A DNA stretch of 64,000 nucleotides from Nomia melanderi. Lineage: Eukaryota > Arthropoda > Insecta > Hymenoptera > Halictidae. Location: assembly GCF_051020985.1 (NCBI RefSeq), contig NC_134999.1, positions 20,713,660 to 20,777,659 of the forward strand. Reading direction: 5' to 3'. The translations under genes were made by a program, and so were the position numbers. Below, in pieces: positions 43,199-57,906 of the stretch (position 1 is its first letter; every line of letters begins with the position of its first letter). A model generated the notes under the pieces. The model saw only the letters and a program-made list of their open reading frames with translations. It ran no database searches and was not told where the DNA came from.

Positions 43199-46100
43199 TT
43201 TCCCGGTACGCGAACATCCATCCCCCGGAAACGATCAACTTCTCCCAGCGAGATCTCCGGCCGCGCTCAATCGCGCTCCCTCTGCGCCCCTGCCACTCTC
43301 GAGGGTTTACTTTTCGGCGATTACGTTCGCCTCGAATCGTTTTTCAGCGTGGTCGCCCTCGTTGTTCGCGGTTCCTCGGCGGCGCTCCTCTCTGCGTGGC
43401 ACGTCGGTAAGAAGCTTTGTCGGTTTGAAATGCGATTGCCGCACCGACATCGCTTCAGTTCGCCTTTTAACGTGCCCGGGCGCTCGCGTCTTTTCTCTTC
43501 GGGTGGGAAAATCCCCTCGTTCTCTGGAAATTTAGTTTCTTTCGGCTCCGTCGCGTCGGTCTGTTGTCACTCGCTCTTAGGGAACCCGGGGAATTCAGTG
43601 GATCCCACGTTGTCAGATCCAATATGATTCTCTTCTACTCGTTCGATACGATGATCTATCGATACCGTTATTCCGATACTTTCCGATGTCAGTTGATCGT
43701 CGGCAATTTTCCTTTCGATCCCTCTCGCGCATTAGATCCTACATGCTAACACGTTCATTCGGTCTCGGGACGCAGCCGGCAACAAGTAACATCCCGCGAG
43801 AAATCAGAGTAATCCTGCCGAGGTTCTCGAGGATATTTCCTTCCGCCTGGCGGAGAACGGTGTTGCGCTTCGCCGATCCCTCGCGAGCGACCCAGCGAAG
43901 ACTCGGAAGCCGTGGAACGAACGTCGAACGCAAACAACCCGAAAAAGTGTCGCGGTTCGCGCATCGTTCGGTGGAAATCTCGTTCTTTCCCCCGGTGAAA
44001 TCGGAACGAAGCTTCCCGGCTTATTCACGGGTTCGAGGAACAAGCTCGACCGCGCAGTTTCCTTACCGGTGTCCCGGTATCAAGTGGCAATCGGATTCAG
44101 GACGATCGGCCGGCAATTCCCGCGCGAATTTAGGAAGGTTCCCCGAGCGGGGGGAGGACGGCGAAGAAAGAGATTCAATCGGGAGGAAACAATTTGCAGG
44201 CGGGTCCGATCCAGTGACATTCACCGTTCGATCATCCCTTGTGGGGCCGGCCAGGCTCGACCCTCGTAATTGACCAAAGTTTCTAACCCGTCGTCCCCGC
44301 CCTCCGACCCACCGTTCCACCGATCGTGCGCGAGATTAATTTCCGTGGGTTCAAGGTCTTTCTCTCTTGTCCGGGACACCTAGCCGGCATTCTTAATCAG
44401 TTCATCGGAGCCCCGTTCACCGTTTACTCGGACCAATTGCCGGGTCGGGAAAAAAGTCGCGATAGTCGAACGCTCGTTCCAGCTGATGGTCCATTAACTC
44501 ATTAACCCTGGCTACGTCTTTCCCTCGTAACGCAGCGAGATATTAGCGTCTTCCTTCAAGTCTAATTTAACCTCTCGCGCTGGGAAGACGTAGACGTCTT
44601 ATGCACACCGGTAATCTCGTCGCATTGCACATACTGGATTGTTTTGAAACGAATCATTATACAGAACTGTTAACCGACAAAATTAATGTACATATCAGCG
44701 TGGAATAGGTAGACAAAGTGCTTCGCAAGACTTGAAATCTCTGAATTAATCTCCGCGCAAGAGGTTATTTAATCTCTCCGCTAAAAGTAGACTCACGAGC
44801 CTAGAATTTTTGTTTCCCCTAGCGAATTATCAAGGATACAGCTTCGAAGCGGATTAACCCGCGCGACGAAATGTCCTCTTCCAGACCGAGCGTGCCGCTG
44901 GTCTCCTAGAGGACCGGGAATCACGGCGAAAGGCGAAAAATCATTTTCGAGAGAGCGTATCGCCGGTGGGCGCGGCGCGGCGCGTCGCGGAAATTTAAAC
45001 ACCATCAGTTTAATTAAACCGGAGCCCTCTAATTGCGCGCCGCGACCGTCGTTAATGCACGGATCGAGGAGCCGGGGAAGAAAAGCGGCGAACCGGCCGC
45101 GGATAGACGTCGGGACGCTGCCGTGTCCTTAATTTTTATCGATCCCAGGGAAATGTTCATTAGTCTCGGGAAGCACGTCGCGTCGCGTCGCTGGATCGTG
45201 AAACACTTTCTTCGTTCGTTCGAACGGTGTCGTCGGAAGATGACGGCGACGTCGACGTCGATGATACGTAATTTATTCGGCTCGCAGCGCCGGATGAGAA
45301 CTGGATCGGGAATAAAAGGGGAGCTCGGCGAGCCGCGGCGACGGAGGAATGGAAAAATCCCTCGGCTTCCCTCGGCGCCGTATCGCCGCACCGGCGCGCT
45401 GCTATTTTCGCGTTTGCATCGGATCCTCGAAGCCGTCGCGGCAGGATCCACGAGGATCGATACCCGGGATATCTCCGCGGTATCGTGAGTTACGATCGGC
45501 GCCGCGGACCGCGCGAGCCGGCTGTATTTCTCGGTTATTTCGGCCCTCGGAATGGAAACATCCCGCTCGCCGGGAACGAAACGCGGCCTCGTCGACGGAG
45601 ATCTTCCATGGAAAACGGTGATTCGTTCCGCGGGGATTTTCATCGGGACGCGCGATAATTGCTCGTCGCTCCGGAAGACGGTTTCTGGGCATCTCCGCGG
45701 CGTTCGAGCTGCGTATCGGCGAGTCGAGGCTGAAACGCGAATGAAATCTTAATAGGCCCGCGAATAGGGGACGGTTCGTTTCTTCGGCGATCGATGCGCT
45801 CGGCCTGCTCGGCAATTGAATAAATCTTCACGCGATCCTGGCGTTCTGGCATCGAGACGCGACTGGCTTACGCGAATTGCTTTTAAGCTCTGCCTAGTTT
45901 CACTGGCAGTGCTTGCTTCAATGTGAGTGTATATTGATTAAAGAAATTTCTGCGATGCTTTCGGTCAACACTCGGACTTTCAGGTGGGTCGAAATGACCT
46001 AATTTCTTTTAGAATTACTGCAGAGATGCAGATACTTTAAGAAATGATTAAAGAAGCTAGTAATACCTAAACTGAGATATAATTTTCGTGTTAAAAGAAA

Positions 46101-49100
46101 GATACTCCTCACGGGATAAAACGAGTTAAACAAGCTTCTCAGTTCCGTTTTAACTAGCCGAATCATCGGAACTTGGCTGCTCCGTATTCGGATCACGGAC
46201 ACTTCGCACGCTTACTCCTCGGGAATTATGCAGCACGATTGTTTTTCCCGGAGCGAGCAGCGAAGTTTGCAACGAGTACCCAGGTGTCCAGGCCAGGCTA
46301 CTTTCGCGGGGTCCCTGCAAGCCTCGTAAATTACGAAATTGCCAAGTTTCGCTTCCCGGCGTTCGCCTCTTAGCCCGGAGGAACGTTCGCCATGAAGGTA
46401 GAAGCGTTCAATCGGGTATCGGGATGCTTCTCGACTCGCGTTCCCTCGATATCCCGCCGCACGCATCCCCGCGTTTTTCATATTTCGTTTTACTCGCGAA
46501 GTTACGGCCGCATCGCGCGTGCAATATCGATTCGACGCGCGGCCGGAGTCCTCCCCGCGACTCCAGGATAATACGATAACCGTAAACGGAACGCGCTAAT
46601 CGAGTTGGCGAGTTTACAAAGCACACAGACGAAAATAAAATTACCTGCCTCGTAATCGTCCTTCCGGATGGACGAGAGGCGAATCTGGGTTAAATAAGAC
46701 GAATCCTGTTGGTAAACCGATTACCGCGGCCGTGTGTGTTCCCTGTTCCACGCGAATGTCGCCGCGTGCGTACGCAAAAGACACGCGGAGGAATGACGGT
46801 TGCGTCGCGGTTAACGAGGCCGAGCACGTGCTGCGGGTAATCAGATTATTTTCTATACACAGTCGCGTAACTCGATTATTTTAATACCGCGCGCGTCGAT
46901 TCGCCGCGGAAATCGAATTTTCGTCTTTCGTTGTTTACTCGTTTCACTGCCTTTTTCTGTGTTATGTTATAACGGCAACGTCTGTTACATTTTCTCCAGT
47001 TTTAATTAAGCTCTTCGTTACGTCGGATGAGTTAGAATTACTCGTCCCGTAATTCTTCTTTAACGAATGCTTCTCTGAGGAATTACCGGGGAAATTGAGT
47101 TAGAGGTACTTCAAATATTTAATAAATACGTATATTTAGAAGGTTTATAGGTCACTTGAAATCTCGATGGGCATGATCTTCAAATTTTTATAGGAGACCT
47201 CGAATTTATCCCGACTGCTCGGTAGTTCTAGCGTTAAAAGAAAATGGAAGAGGTTCGAATATTTATTGGAAGCTCCCTGGAAGAATAGCGAGTCACGACG
47301 CGATCGAAAGGAGAGTGAAAATGAAAGTCCGTCGTTTCGACGGCCGAGAAATCCCGCCGAAAATTCTCGGTCCCGGGTGAAATACGGCGTCGCGCTAAAA
47401 AAGGAAACGCTCTCGGTCACGCGCGATCGCGATCACGAGGGGCCTGGAAATTACAATTTTCCCCGGGGAATTGCCGATATTTTTTCCCCGCGCCGCGTTC
47501 CGCCGCCAGACGCCGCCGTCGCGTTCCGAGATCAAACTTTGTTCGCGGAAACGCGCCTCTCGAGAGACCGGGCGGGCGGTCTTCGGCGGACGGAGAGCGA
47601 ATATTTTATAATTAACGTAATAATTTATCGAGCTGCCGGTCACAAGGGCCTTTAGGCGACTTACTTTCATCAAAATTCCGGAGTCGATGTGGAAATAAAT
47701 AAAAAAAAGGGCGAGGACGAGGGTAGACGCGGGAAGAACGCGGAGAAAAAGTGACGTTATTAAAACCAGCGGCGTGCACGCGCGTGTTTTCGCTCGGTTC
47801 TTCCGCGAACGAGAGTTCGAGTGAACCGCCGCTTTGAAATCGTGCTCGGCCGAGGGACGAAAATGGCGCTCGCATGAATCGCTATGCGAAATTTATGGTT
47901 GCTAGAGGGTTGCACGCAGACGTTCCCCCTTTTCCACGATATGATAATAATGGAAACTTAATCAGAGGAGACCCTTTCCCTTTGTTCTTAGAAGATTTGT
48001 CCAACTTATGGATATTTGTTTATTTTCCAATGAAATAAGCGACACTTTTCACATCTAAAATAGAGAGAAATCGTATTTCAGTTCTACGGAGCTTGATATC
48101 GAGTACGAAACTGGAATTTTGCTGCATCGAGTGAGGGTAGCTTTAAAAGGTCGAATGTTAGAACAACGATACGTCCCCGGATAGACAATTTCCAGAAAGA
48201 GTACCCTGCGATTGCGAGACGTTCTGTCCTGCGGATCATTTTTCTCAGTGCCTGTCTCCGAAGAGGGAAGATCGGTCACGGAATAAAAATGTCCTCGCTA
48301 ACGCTTCCCCGTCGGACTCTAGCTGTCCGCCGCATATTGGCCGGATGATCTATCAATTCTGCGCGAGACGGCCAGAGTAAACGATGGTTGGTTTAACCCT
48401 CGGACGACCGGAAGGGTTCGTCGGACCCATACGTAGTGCTTCATAAAATAATACGTTAAGGGAGATTTCAATACGTCCTATAAAAGATATTTCATATTTC
48501 AACTTTACATTCCACTTCTCTGCTCAGTTCTCATTTAGTCGGGTGCACTTCAGTGTGCGGCGAACATTCAAAGAAATCGATACCGCGCAAAACACGTATA
48601 AAGCGAGAGAATAAATTAGTTTCGAGGAGATCGTCGCGAGGAACAAATTAATTGCATGCTGTTCCCAAGCAATTCTCATACGCTGTTTTTTCGTGGTCGT
48701 TTGAGGGTTACATTGCTCCCCCCGTTCGTCTCTGTGGAACGAGACTTCCGCGGCACCCATCTCGAGCGTTTTCGAGTCATCCTTGGACTGGTTTACAAGT
48801 GGCGTGCGTATCCCGGAAAGTTGGCGACTCGAATTCAGTCGGGGTCGCATCGGCGAACAAGGGAGAAGCTGGTGGCCGCGTTAGAGGCTCGAAACCCCGG
48901 TAATTTTTAATCCCGATAGCGGATCAAGGGGAAAGCGCGAAAGAGGTCAGGCCGCGGTAAGTGAAAAACAATATTGATCGGGGCTGAACTTGTTTAACAG
49001 CCGTAACTCATTGGCCCAAGATGGTGGCGTTTGTTTATGTAATGCCGGGCCGCCTCGCCCTCCCCGCTGCTCGCGCCGCCGCCCACCGGCGGTCTTTCGG

Positions 49101-52100
49101 CCGCTCTCTTTCCCTTATTCGCCTCTTTACGATCGACGCTGGTGACAGTGATAGCGAGTGGAACTGCCTGGCAGAAATTTACGAGGCAGGCCGCGGTCGC
49201 GACGACAATGGAGACCGCTACGGATTCTTCTGGTGATACGCCACGCCTGAAGCGTCACATGAAATTTACCATTGTTCCCAGCAATCCCGAACCGTCCGCA
49301 GAACCAGCGGGACAATACGCCGCGGGTTCACTTTCCTGGCTAAACCTGTTGGCGTATTTGCCTCCCGAATGCGACCGTTTATCCGACAATGTCCTAATTG
49401 TTTTCGCCAACGATTCTCATTGAAGCATGATATTCTTTGTGGAACGTCTCACTCGCGGAACGGCTCAGAGAAAAAGATATGCTCGTCGGGAGCTATGCAG
49501 AAAGAATGCGCGTTTGCAACGGTTAAACAGAGAAACGGCGGGTTAATAGCGTATCGTGGCGCAACAAAGGGGTCGGGCAAGGCGCAACGCATACGGAAAG
49601 GTCAAATATTCCTCCCGGAGAGTGGGGATGAAAGCGGAAAGTTCTTGACGAGCCGTTTAAGGAAGAAAGTTCGGTCGAGTTCGCGGACGGGGGCGGGCGT
49701 TCTGCGGAGAATGGCCGGTGCTTGGATCCCAGCCGTTAATATTTCGGCATAATGCGTCTATTCGGGATATATGACGAGCGATTTCTGCGTGCGAACTGCT
49801 CGTGAAGTTTATCGCCGCCCCTTTCGTGTCGGACGTCGCTCGATGACGGAAAAACCGGCGGAAAGAGAATTTATACGAGCCGGCGAGCCCTCTCCGCTCT
49901 CAAGGACTCGCGCTGCTCTTGTCACCGGGTCGTCCTCGTCCCGCGTTGTAATTTATCTCGACCGAGTGCCGGGGGAGTCATCGAACAAGCGGATCGATCC
50001 GACGCGCGCGAGCCCATTGATATTTTATTTCCCGTTAATTCCCCGCCAGTCGGCCGGATAACCGGAGAATTTCTGCTTACGACGTTCATTCGCGAGCACC
50101 GTCGTCTCCCGTTCTTTCTTCTTCTCCGAGGCATTTCTCGTTCAAGTTTGGCAAATCCGAGACACAATAGGCCGCGCGGCTTAATCCAGCTCATGACTAA
50201 TCCAGCCGAGAAACTTGGCTTCGCGGAAACTTCATCTTCCTCCCCCGGAAAGACCGACGGCCGAGTCGCTCGCCGTTTAAACTTGCGTCCTCGTCGACCG
50301 CGTTTGAGCTTCCAGTCTGCTGTCAGTCGGAGGTTCGATGTTCCACAGCGATTTTTCACGATCTAACTCGTGGAATTCGTTACCCGCAATCGTCGACTAG
50401 AACGAATCGTTGCAGGACCCCCGTCCGAGGATCGCCGCGAACAGTCCGAAGGCAGAACCTCGCCGAGGATCGCACGCATTACGCTTAATCGCGGCACTTG
50501 AATTTTTCCCGGCAGAATTTTTTCATCCGGTCCGCGCACGGTAATCGCAGCAATTAGGTAATTGCTACTTCCTGTAATTGTGTCCTGCCAAGGAGACGCG
50601 GAGCGTCCGAAGTCGCGGTCACCGTCCCTGGGACAGCAGATTTCCGTCGCTCTCGTCCCTTTTCTCCCGGCGTTCCCGCGGAGAATGTCATTGCCCGGTG
50701 AAAGAGAATCGAGTTCGCGGGGCAGGGTCGCGGCAGGGCACAATGGGCGGATTTTAATCGCGAAAGATCGTCCTCGAATGGAGCGTGCCGCGATTGCGGG
50801 GCAACGGCGAAAATCACGGCGCGACGGGGCGCGTGGCGTAAGCCGACGCACACATCCTCGCGTCCTCGCCGCTGAAGGGCCCTTCGGCTCCCGCGAAAAT
50901 AACGCGATAGTGGCAGAAACGCTGAGCCGTAGTTCCTTTGAGTGCCGAGCGCATTTTAGGGGGTCTAAAGCGCTCGAGAGGATCCCGAAGGGTTCTCCCG
51001 CACCGTCGCGCGCCCACGCCTCTCCTCCTCCGCCTCCTACGACACCGTTTCCTTCTCTTTGCTCCCGAAGAATGGAATCGTCGCGCCGCAGGACGGATCG
51101 CGGATAATGAAATCCGAGCCACGAACAACCAGAAAACACTCGGGACGGAGCGGAACGGATTTCCACGCGAGCGTGGGCAGGGAACTCCGCGCGTGCGTTG
51201 TCTCCTGGAATCCCAGGCGCTCGGAAACAACGAACGTTATGCTTTTCGAACTGTTATTCGGCGGAAAGAAAGTTCGGCGTTTCGCTGGAATTCTTTGTTC
51301 TGTGTAGGGTAACGCCACGTAATGTGGAACACCAGAATATTTCGGGAAATAAATGGCTTGATGTGTCGGTTACCGTGGGAAACGTTTAGTTCGCAATAGA
51401 AGACAATCGAATTCATAATTGGTCGACTATGTTTGTCGTCGAATGCGAAGCATTATCGTGCTCGGTGGTGCGTTAAATTTTCAAACGAGTTTCCTTTTGC
51501 CATGATTCATCATTGAACATGCATGCTCTTCGAGCGCGAATTCTTCGTTAACGTCAGATTTTCATTTCACGGCGACAATTAGAAATTCCACCGAATTTTC
51601 GAGAGCCCGTTCTCATTTCCGAGGTCGCTGCAACGCGAAAGTCGCGAAACCCGCGATCGAATGACAACGATCACAGCGACAGACGGTTCTCGCCGACAAA
51701 CCGTGTCTAAAATGGCGCCGATGGCTCTCCTTCGGAACCGTACCGGTTCGTTAGCCGCGCCGGGGATCGTTTAATGGAGAATCGGCTCGGGTACCGGATG
51801 GAAGGCGGAATCGTTATCGATTGTCCCGGCCGCGAAGAGAGGTGCTCGAAAACACAGGGAACCGATTTTTATTACGAGCCACGCCGGCTCGTCAGTTTCT
51901 TCCTCGCGGCAACAAACCTTCGAACCGAATTTTACGGCTTCGTTATTATCGAGCGGCCTCGGCTCTCCTCGCTCGCATTGTTGGCTTCCGCTCGCAGCGA
52001 CGCGAGCCTAACGATCGAATGTTCCTAATCATCGGGGCTCTTCGGGAAGCTCTCGAGCCGGCGAGTGCGAGCGCTGGGCAAACCTTTGCATAGAGACCCG

Positions 52101-52117
52101 GCCGCGGAAGGAGCACG

Positions 52118-52211
52118 GGATACAAGGGGCGGAGGGAGACGGAGAGCGAGTCGGACAAAGGGAGCAGCAGAGGGGAAGGTAAAGGTGCAGCGGGGGAGGG
52201 AGAAGGGTCGG
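52118..52211 (+). repeat. polypurine-rich tract
   Basis: About 90 bp dominated by G and A in GGAG/GAGA-like words. It is a candidate for triplex or unusual DNA structure, but otherwise featureless. Confidence 0.6.
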
Positions 52212-55200
52212 GACTAAATGCGCCAGTATGTGCAAACTACCATTCGATCAAACGATTCCGCACAATGGACGCGCTCAGACACTCGTGTCCCAGGTATCTG
52301 GCTCGTCCATAATTCCTTTGGCAGTCACCCCTGTTTGCGGACTTTGTCAGCCGTTTCTCGAGCTGACTGCGGAACTTTTTGATCCCCGATATAACAGGGT
52401 CGAGCAGCGCGGTTTTATTCCGTGTAATGAATATCGGGATCCACGGGACGCGCGCGTCCGCGTTAATAGAATTAGAGGATCGCCGAGATCCTCTGTCCAC
52501 CCGGCTTCAGACGCTCGAGGGATCACGGGGAGGAGCTCTCCTCTCGCTTTTAATGGACAAAGATGCAATTGTTTCCGTGGTACGTTCGTTTCGAGAGCAG
52601 CCGCGTCCGTTTGATCGCTAACTGCACGGGCGCGCAGCGTTTTATTTACGAGCGGCCGGGACGCAACGGAGTTTCAATTACAGGCGGACGCAACGCGCGG
52701 ACACTTTACTGCCTGCTCGTGGAATCTTGGCGTCCGAAACACTAATAGTTTCCGCGTTTCCGTGAAATTTAGCCCCTTGCCGTACGGTGCCGCGTCACGC
52801 GAACGTTTCGAACCGAATTTAACGGATCCGTGTGTCATCTAAACCTTTGTGCTGTATGAGTTTATGATTTATAAATCGTTTTGTTTCTTAGCGCTAGAAC
52901 CACTGTAACGATCGGGGTAACTGCTCCCGGTTCTTTTGTTCCGTTTGAATACTATAATGAATGTCCGAGGGAACTAAGAATAATCTATTGTTACAATTTT
53001 TAGGAATTATAAATAGTAAGATGGTTTCGCCGAAATTAGTCGCGAAGGAAATTGTAGTTCAAGAGGTTAAGGGGTCGCGATCTCGTACTCCGCGCGATTA
53101 GTCAAGCTCTGCGCGGCGAAAATCGCGCCACGGGACGCTCGACGTGGCACGCGACCGTTTCCAACGTGTTCCCTCAAAGCAAGTGAGGCGAATTCTTCGA
53201 AAATAAGGTATAACGGGGACGTTTGTCACCGTTTCCTTCCCAGCGATCGAACCCAGGAATTTTCTCGTTGCCGGCAACGAATTTACGGCGTCCCGGAATC
53301 CCCCTGAAGCACTCGCGATGCAGACGAGACGGGCTCGCGCTAAAGCACGAGCGTAATTAAGGTGCCGGGACGTTCGCAGATTTTTCTCCGGTTGGAAATT
53401 AGCGACGCTGTTACGAGAGGCAACGTCTTTAACCCCTTTCCTTGTAATATCAATTGTAATTTCAAGCCAAAATTAAAGGTTACTTCTGTTTCGCGGGCAT
53501 TGAACGTTTATAGTTGACGTTGACGTACAATCATCGAGGATAATGGAATTTTAAATGGAACGGTTGCGAAAGAAGTCGTAGGACAAGCAGTGAGACACGG
53601 TTCCCAGCAAGATTCTTCCTCTATAAATCACATTTCCATTATATTCTCGAGTTACGCGAGTCGAACGCGAAGATTCGCTGGAATAAATGTTCGTCAGACA
53701 CTCGTCGAGACGCCGATTCAGTCGGAACGCCCGCGCGGTTCGCTGGAAACGTCCCTTCGATCGCTTATTGTCCGTTTCCTGCGTGCAACCCCCGAAAAAC
53801 TGCGAGTCGGTTCCACGGAATTAATCCGCAGCAACCCTCGGGCCCGATTATTTATCAAGATGCCGGTGTCGCGCGCCGTAAATCGGAATATAATGCGAGC
53901 ACGGGGTGTTCCGGGGCGAAGAAAGCGCCGGTTATCTTTCCGCGCGGCTACGCTCGAGGAAGACCGGGAGGAATCGCCACTTAGCCTAACGAGAATATAA
54001 TCGATGATATACTACCGCGCGGCTTAATCACGCGCGAAGATAAAACCGTCCTCTTTATCTCCGCTCCGAGACTGAATCTAACCCTCGCGCGTGTCATCCC
54101 CTTGTCGACCGTTCCTCGAGGAACTCGGAGCGCGCACCGTTGGAACGGGGGACGGCCGTTTACGTGTCTGCACAGACAGGCGGACAATTTTATTACCGAG
54201 ACGTCTGGGAAGACTTTTTTACGGCTCGCGCGGAGAGGCATATTTTGCGCGCAGAATTTCGGGAGGACTTCTTAAGAATTCGCCGGCGGTCCTTGTGCGG
54301 GCCGGTGCTCGACGGGGACGAGCTCGTTACTCGATCCTCGCGGATGCGGGGAGGAAAGTGCGAGCGTGAATGCGAACTTTAACGAATATACTCTCGCGCC
54401 GGCCACTTCTCTTACAATGTAATGCAACGAACAGTTTGGGAAATTCGTCTGTCGCCGCCGGATCCGGGGAAGAATCTTCTCCGCGGAGTATCGAGACTTG
54501 TTTCAATTACGAGCGTGCGATGTTTAGAGTTTAGAGGAAGATCGGTAGTGTTGATAACTTCAATGAAATTAATCAGTGAATTTACGGGTGTGTCTGGGTA
54601 CGATTTACTCGTGGAAACGTTTCCTATTCGCTGTTTTCAATTTTCATTCGCGGCGAGATGCTACGGGGAGCCAGACGATTCTCGCGACTGATTTTACGGG
54701 GCTTATCGATGATGGCGGCGCAGCTCTTCGCGACGATTCTCTTTTTCCCCGGTTTCTTCGCCGGTTCTCTTCATTGTCTGCGGCGGAATACTTACGGTGC
54801 AACGGGGATTGTTTGCACTTCGTGAGCTTCGGCGGGGGTAGTTTCTTGGCTTGCGCGCCTTCGTCGAAGATTAGGCACGATCGCCGTTCCCGCTGCTCGG
54901 TTTTCGAGTAACGAGACCCGGGTTTATAACGCCTTTAACTGCCAGATTCTTCTTCCCACACGCTCGCCGGGGTTTCACATTCAATTAACGAGTCTCTAAA
55001 CGTTTTTCGAGCGCCGCGGGAACGTGGCGGGCGCCTTCTGCTGCCTGATAAATTGAAAATCCGCAAGGAACTATCAACCGTCGCGAGTAACCGTAAAACA
55101 CCTATTTTATTCAGCCTGATAGGTACCTCGAGACTTCGTTTTCACCGTTGATATGTATAACGAACAATCTACAACGCCGTTTATATAGTAAAAGTCACGT

Positions 55201-55224
55201 TACGATTTACATACATATTCACAG

Positions 55225-55412
55225 TTAACCCTTTGCACTCGAAAGTTTTTCATTAGAAATATCCAAAATTTTCCAACGCGATGTAGAAGATATTGTTAAA
55301 TATATCATATAGCAATACAAAGTTTAATTCAAAGTACTAAATATTCAACTTCATAGTTTTGCTATATCAAATCAATGTGACTGAGAGTCACCTCTCGAGT
55401 GCAAAGGGTTAA
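55225..55412. mobile_element. TTAA-bounded MITE, family A (copy 5)
   Basis: Near-perfect termini: TTAACCCTTTGCACTCGA and TCGAGTGCAAAGGGTTAA, an 18-base inverted repeat including the TTAA. The interior is AT-rich and non-coding. The best-preserved copy for defining the family. Confidence 0.9.
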
Positions 55413-55603
55413 CACGTTAAGTATCGTACTAAGTCACTTCTGTGAATTTCTCTCCGCTTGTTATGAATGTTATCTTTTAAGTAAACTGGAAATATTTCCA
55501 TTAAGGGTTAATAATCAATAACTCATCTAAACCGAATTTGTCTCCAAGATATCCAACGCATATGCATTTCCAAGGAAATTACGTACGTCGTATCAGCGAA
55601 ACA

Positions 55604-55833
55604 TTAACCCTTTGCACTCCAGAAATTTGTCACTAGAAATATTCAATTTACTTTTATGAGATATAAATGACATTTTCTTAAATTAACTTAACGAGGAATC
55701 GATTCACAAAATAAGGGGAACAATGATATTTAATTTCCACATTTCACGTATCGACGGATTACTCAAGACTTAATGTTAAATACGAAATTTTACAATTTTG
55801 ATGCACCAATCGAGTGGTGACTGAGAGGGTTAA
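55604..55833. mobile_element. TTAA-bounded MITE, family A (copy 6, right end shortened)
   Basis: Left end TTAACCCTTTGCACTCC. The right end is GACTGAGAGGGTTAA, lacking the TTTGGAATGCAAA part present in the inverted copy at 17086-17346. It lies only 191 bp from the previous copy. Confidence 0.8.
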
Positions 55834-57873
55834 TACCCACAGCAAGTAGAAAGAGTAAGCCATGGCCGTACACGTTCCCAGTTTGATTCTACTTAAAGAA
55901 TTCCTCGCGGCTCGCAGGGCCGATCAATCGCGTTCCATTTCCCCGCCGATCTGAAACAACCTGTACAATTACCGCGTTGCATGCGGGTTGATCGCTTTGT
56001 CCCGACGGGTCCGAAAACGGATAAAAAACGCGGGGCATCCCCGTGGAATTTCGCAGGCAGTCGCCGCGGCGGGGTCCATCGAAGATTATTTCCATGCCGG
56101 CGGTTCGGCCAGATTCGTCCCCGATAGTCGAATCGGATTCAGCCGGTTCCCAGTCGAGGAAACACCGGCGCGGCGGCTGACATGCTCGCTCTCTCTCCGC
56201 ATACTCATTCTGCCCGGTAATTCACGGGCTATCTACTTGCCGCGGATCTATTAGGTATTAGGTAGCCAAGTGGATATAGGCATCGCCTGATTATGGATTA
56301 CCTTCCCGTCGGATGACATTCACTGGCAGAGATAACTGCAAGTAGATACCCGCGCGTGTTAATATCAATGGGGAAGCGGAGTGTAGTCGGCGGGCGGCGG
56401 GTGTGAGCCGCGATAGCTCGCGAGTAACGGCTTCGAGCCGCTCTCGCGTAATTTCTCCGGAATTAACGCGCCCGCGTGCTCGATCCTCGTCACTTACCCT
56501 CGTCGTTTCAGCTTGGAGAGCGCCGACTTCCGTCGTATATTCCCGCCGGAAAACGAGCCGAACCACTTAACACTTCAGCCACCTCTCTCGGAAAAATCGG
56601 CTTTCCAGCGGCGACGCTGATCGACCGGGATTTTTCGAAGCTCGTGAATTGTATCGAAGTCACGTCGATTTCGTTACTGTCCGTATTTCAGCGGTCGTAT
56701 TATGAGTTAGAATTATCGAGTCGCAGATCGGTATCTCGCGCGATTTTCGGATAAGCGGTTAAAGCGCGGACCGACGAGAAGAGCTCCGCGTTTTTGCTTC
56801 GCTCGAGTCGCCGGCGAATCCATTATCCCTGGATCAATCGTATCGAGTCGGTAATTCGTCCAGTTGCATTATGAATTGGGTTTAATGGCCGACCGAGCAC
56901 GCGTGCTCGCGTATAATGTTATAATAATTATTTGATCGACCGGTAGAGATGAATTTGATGGAACGAATCGAGTAATGCGAACAGGGTGGGTCTGGATTCG
57001 GTGATGCCGGCCGAGGTACGTGCTTAGTGGAGGAAAGAACAATGGGAGCGACGAGAACTATTAAACAGTTAGCTGTCGCGGTCTCTTTGATAAGAGTGTA
57101 TCTAAACTGTCTCGCGGAATGCAAGCGACGACAAGTATAATCGTCGTAACGCAAACTCCGGCCATTTCTTCGCGATGAGAATAATCGTAAAAAGTAACTA
57201 GCTAATTGAAATGCTCCAACATCGTAGTCTAGGAATATCTTAATCGAATTATATAGTACGAGATAGGCAGACGCGTAAGCGGGAGATTGCAAACGCGACA
57301 GGACTCGCCGCGCGATTCCGCACAGACATTCCGCTGATCGACATTACGGTCGACAGATTGGCTGTGATTTCGCGTGTGACGCGCCGCCGATCGTCCCACA
57401 TGATAACGATATTGATGGCGTCGGACCTAGTTCCCGTATCGACTACTTCGAAACGCCGGTGCGCGTCGGTCCAGCGTTCCGGCCGGCTACGTTCCGTTTA
57501 TGGAACGAGTCCGCCCGATCAAAAGCTCGCGTATTTAGCGAGCTATTCCGAAAGGGAGGCCGCGATTCTAACAACGCGACGTATTCGTCGCTGGAATCGT
57601 TCGCCGGGCGAAAAAACGACGCGCCGATCGGATTACCGCTCGCGCCGCGTCCTTAATTAAACGCCGCGGGGAAAATCGATACCGGGTTAAAAAGACTCCT
57701 CCATATTTCTTTTTCCCCCGCCGCCGGTGAATAATCGGCGGCATTCTTTTTTAATTCGATTACATCGGTCGTGCTCGCGGTAACGAGCCGTATTAAAAAA
57801 AGACCTGAATTATTCAGAATCGACGCGAGCCGCGCTCGCCCAGCCCCGTCCCGCCTCGTCCACCATCGCCAAT

Positions 57874-57874
57874 C

Positions 57875-57906
<32 letters not shown>
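57874..57906. repeat. (CT)n microsatellite
   Basis: About 33 bp of CT dinucleotides with one TTT interruption. Confidence 0.95.

Noticed and set aside
50363..51166. 267-codon minus-strand open frame
   Set aside because: Arg/Ser/Pro-rich with no motif, and several similarly long frames overlap it on the other strand, as expected from GC-rich DNA.
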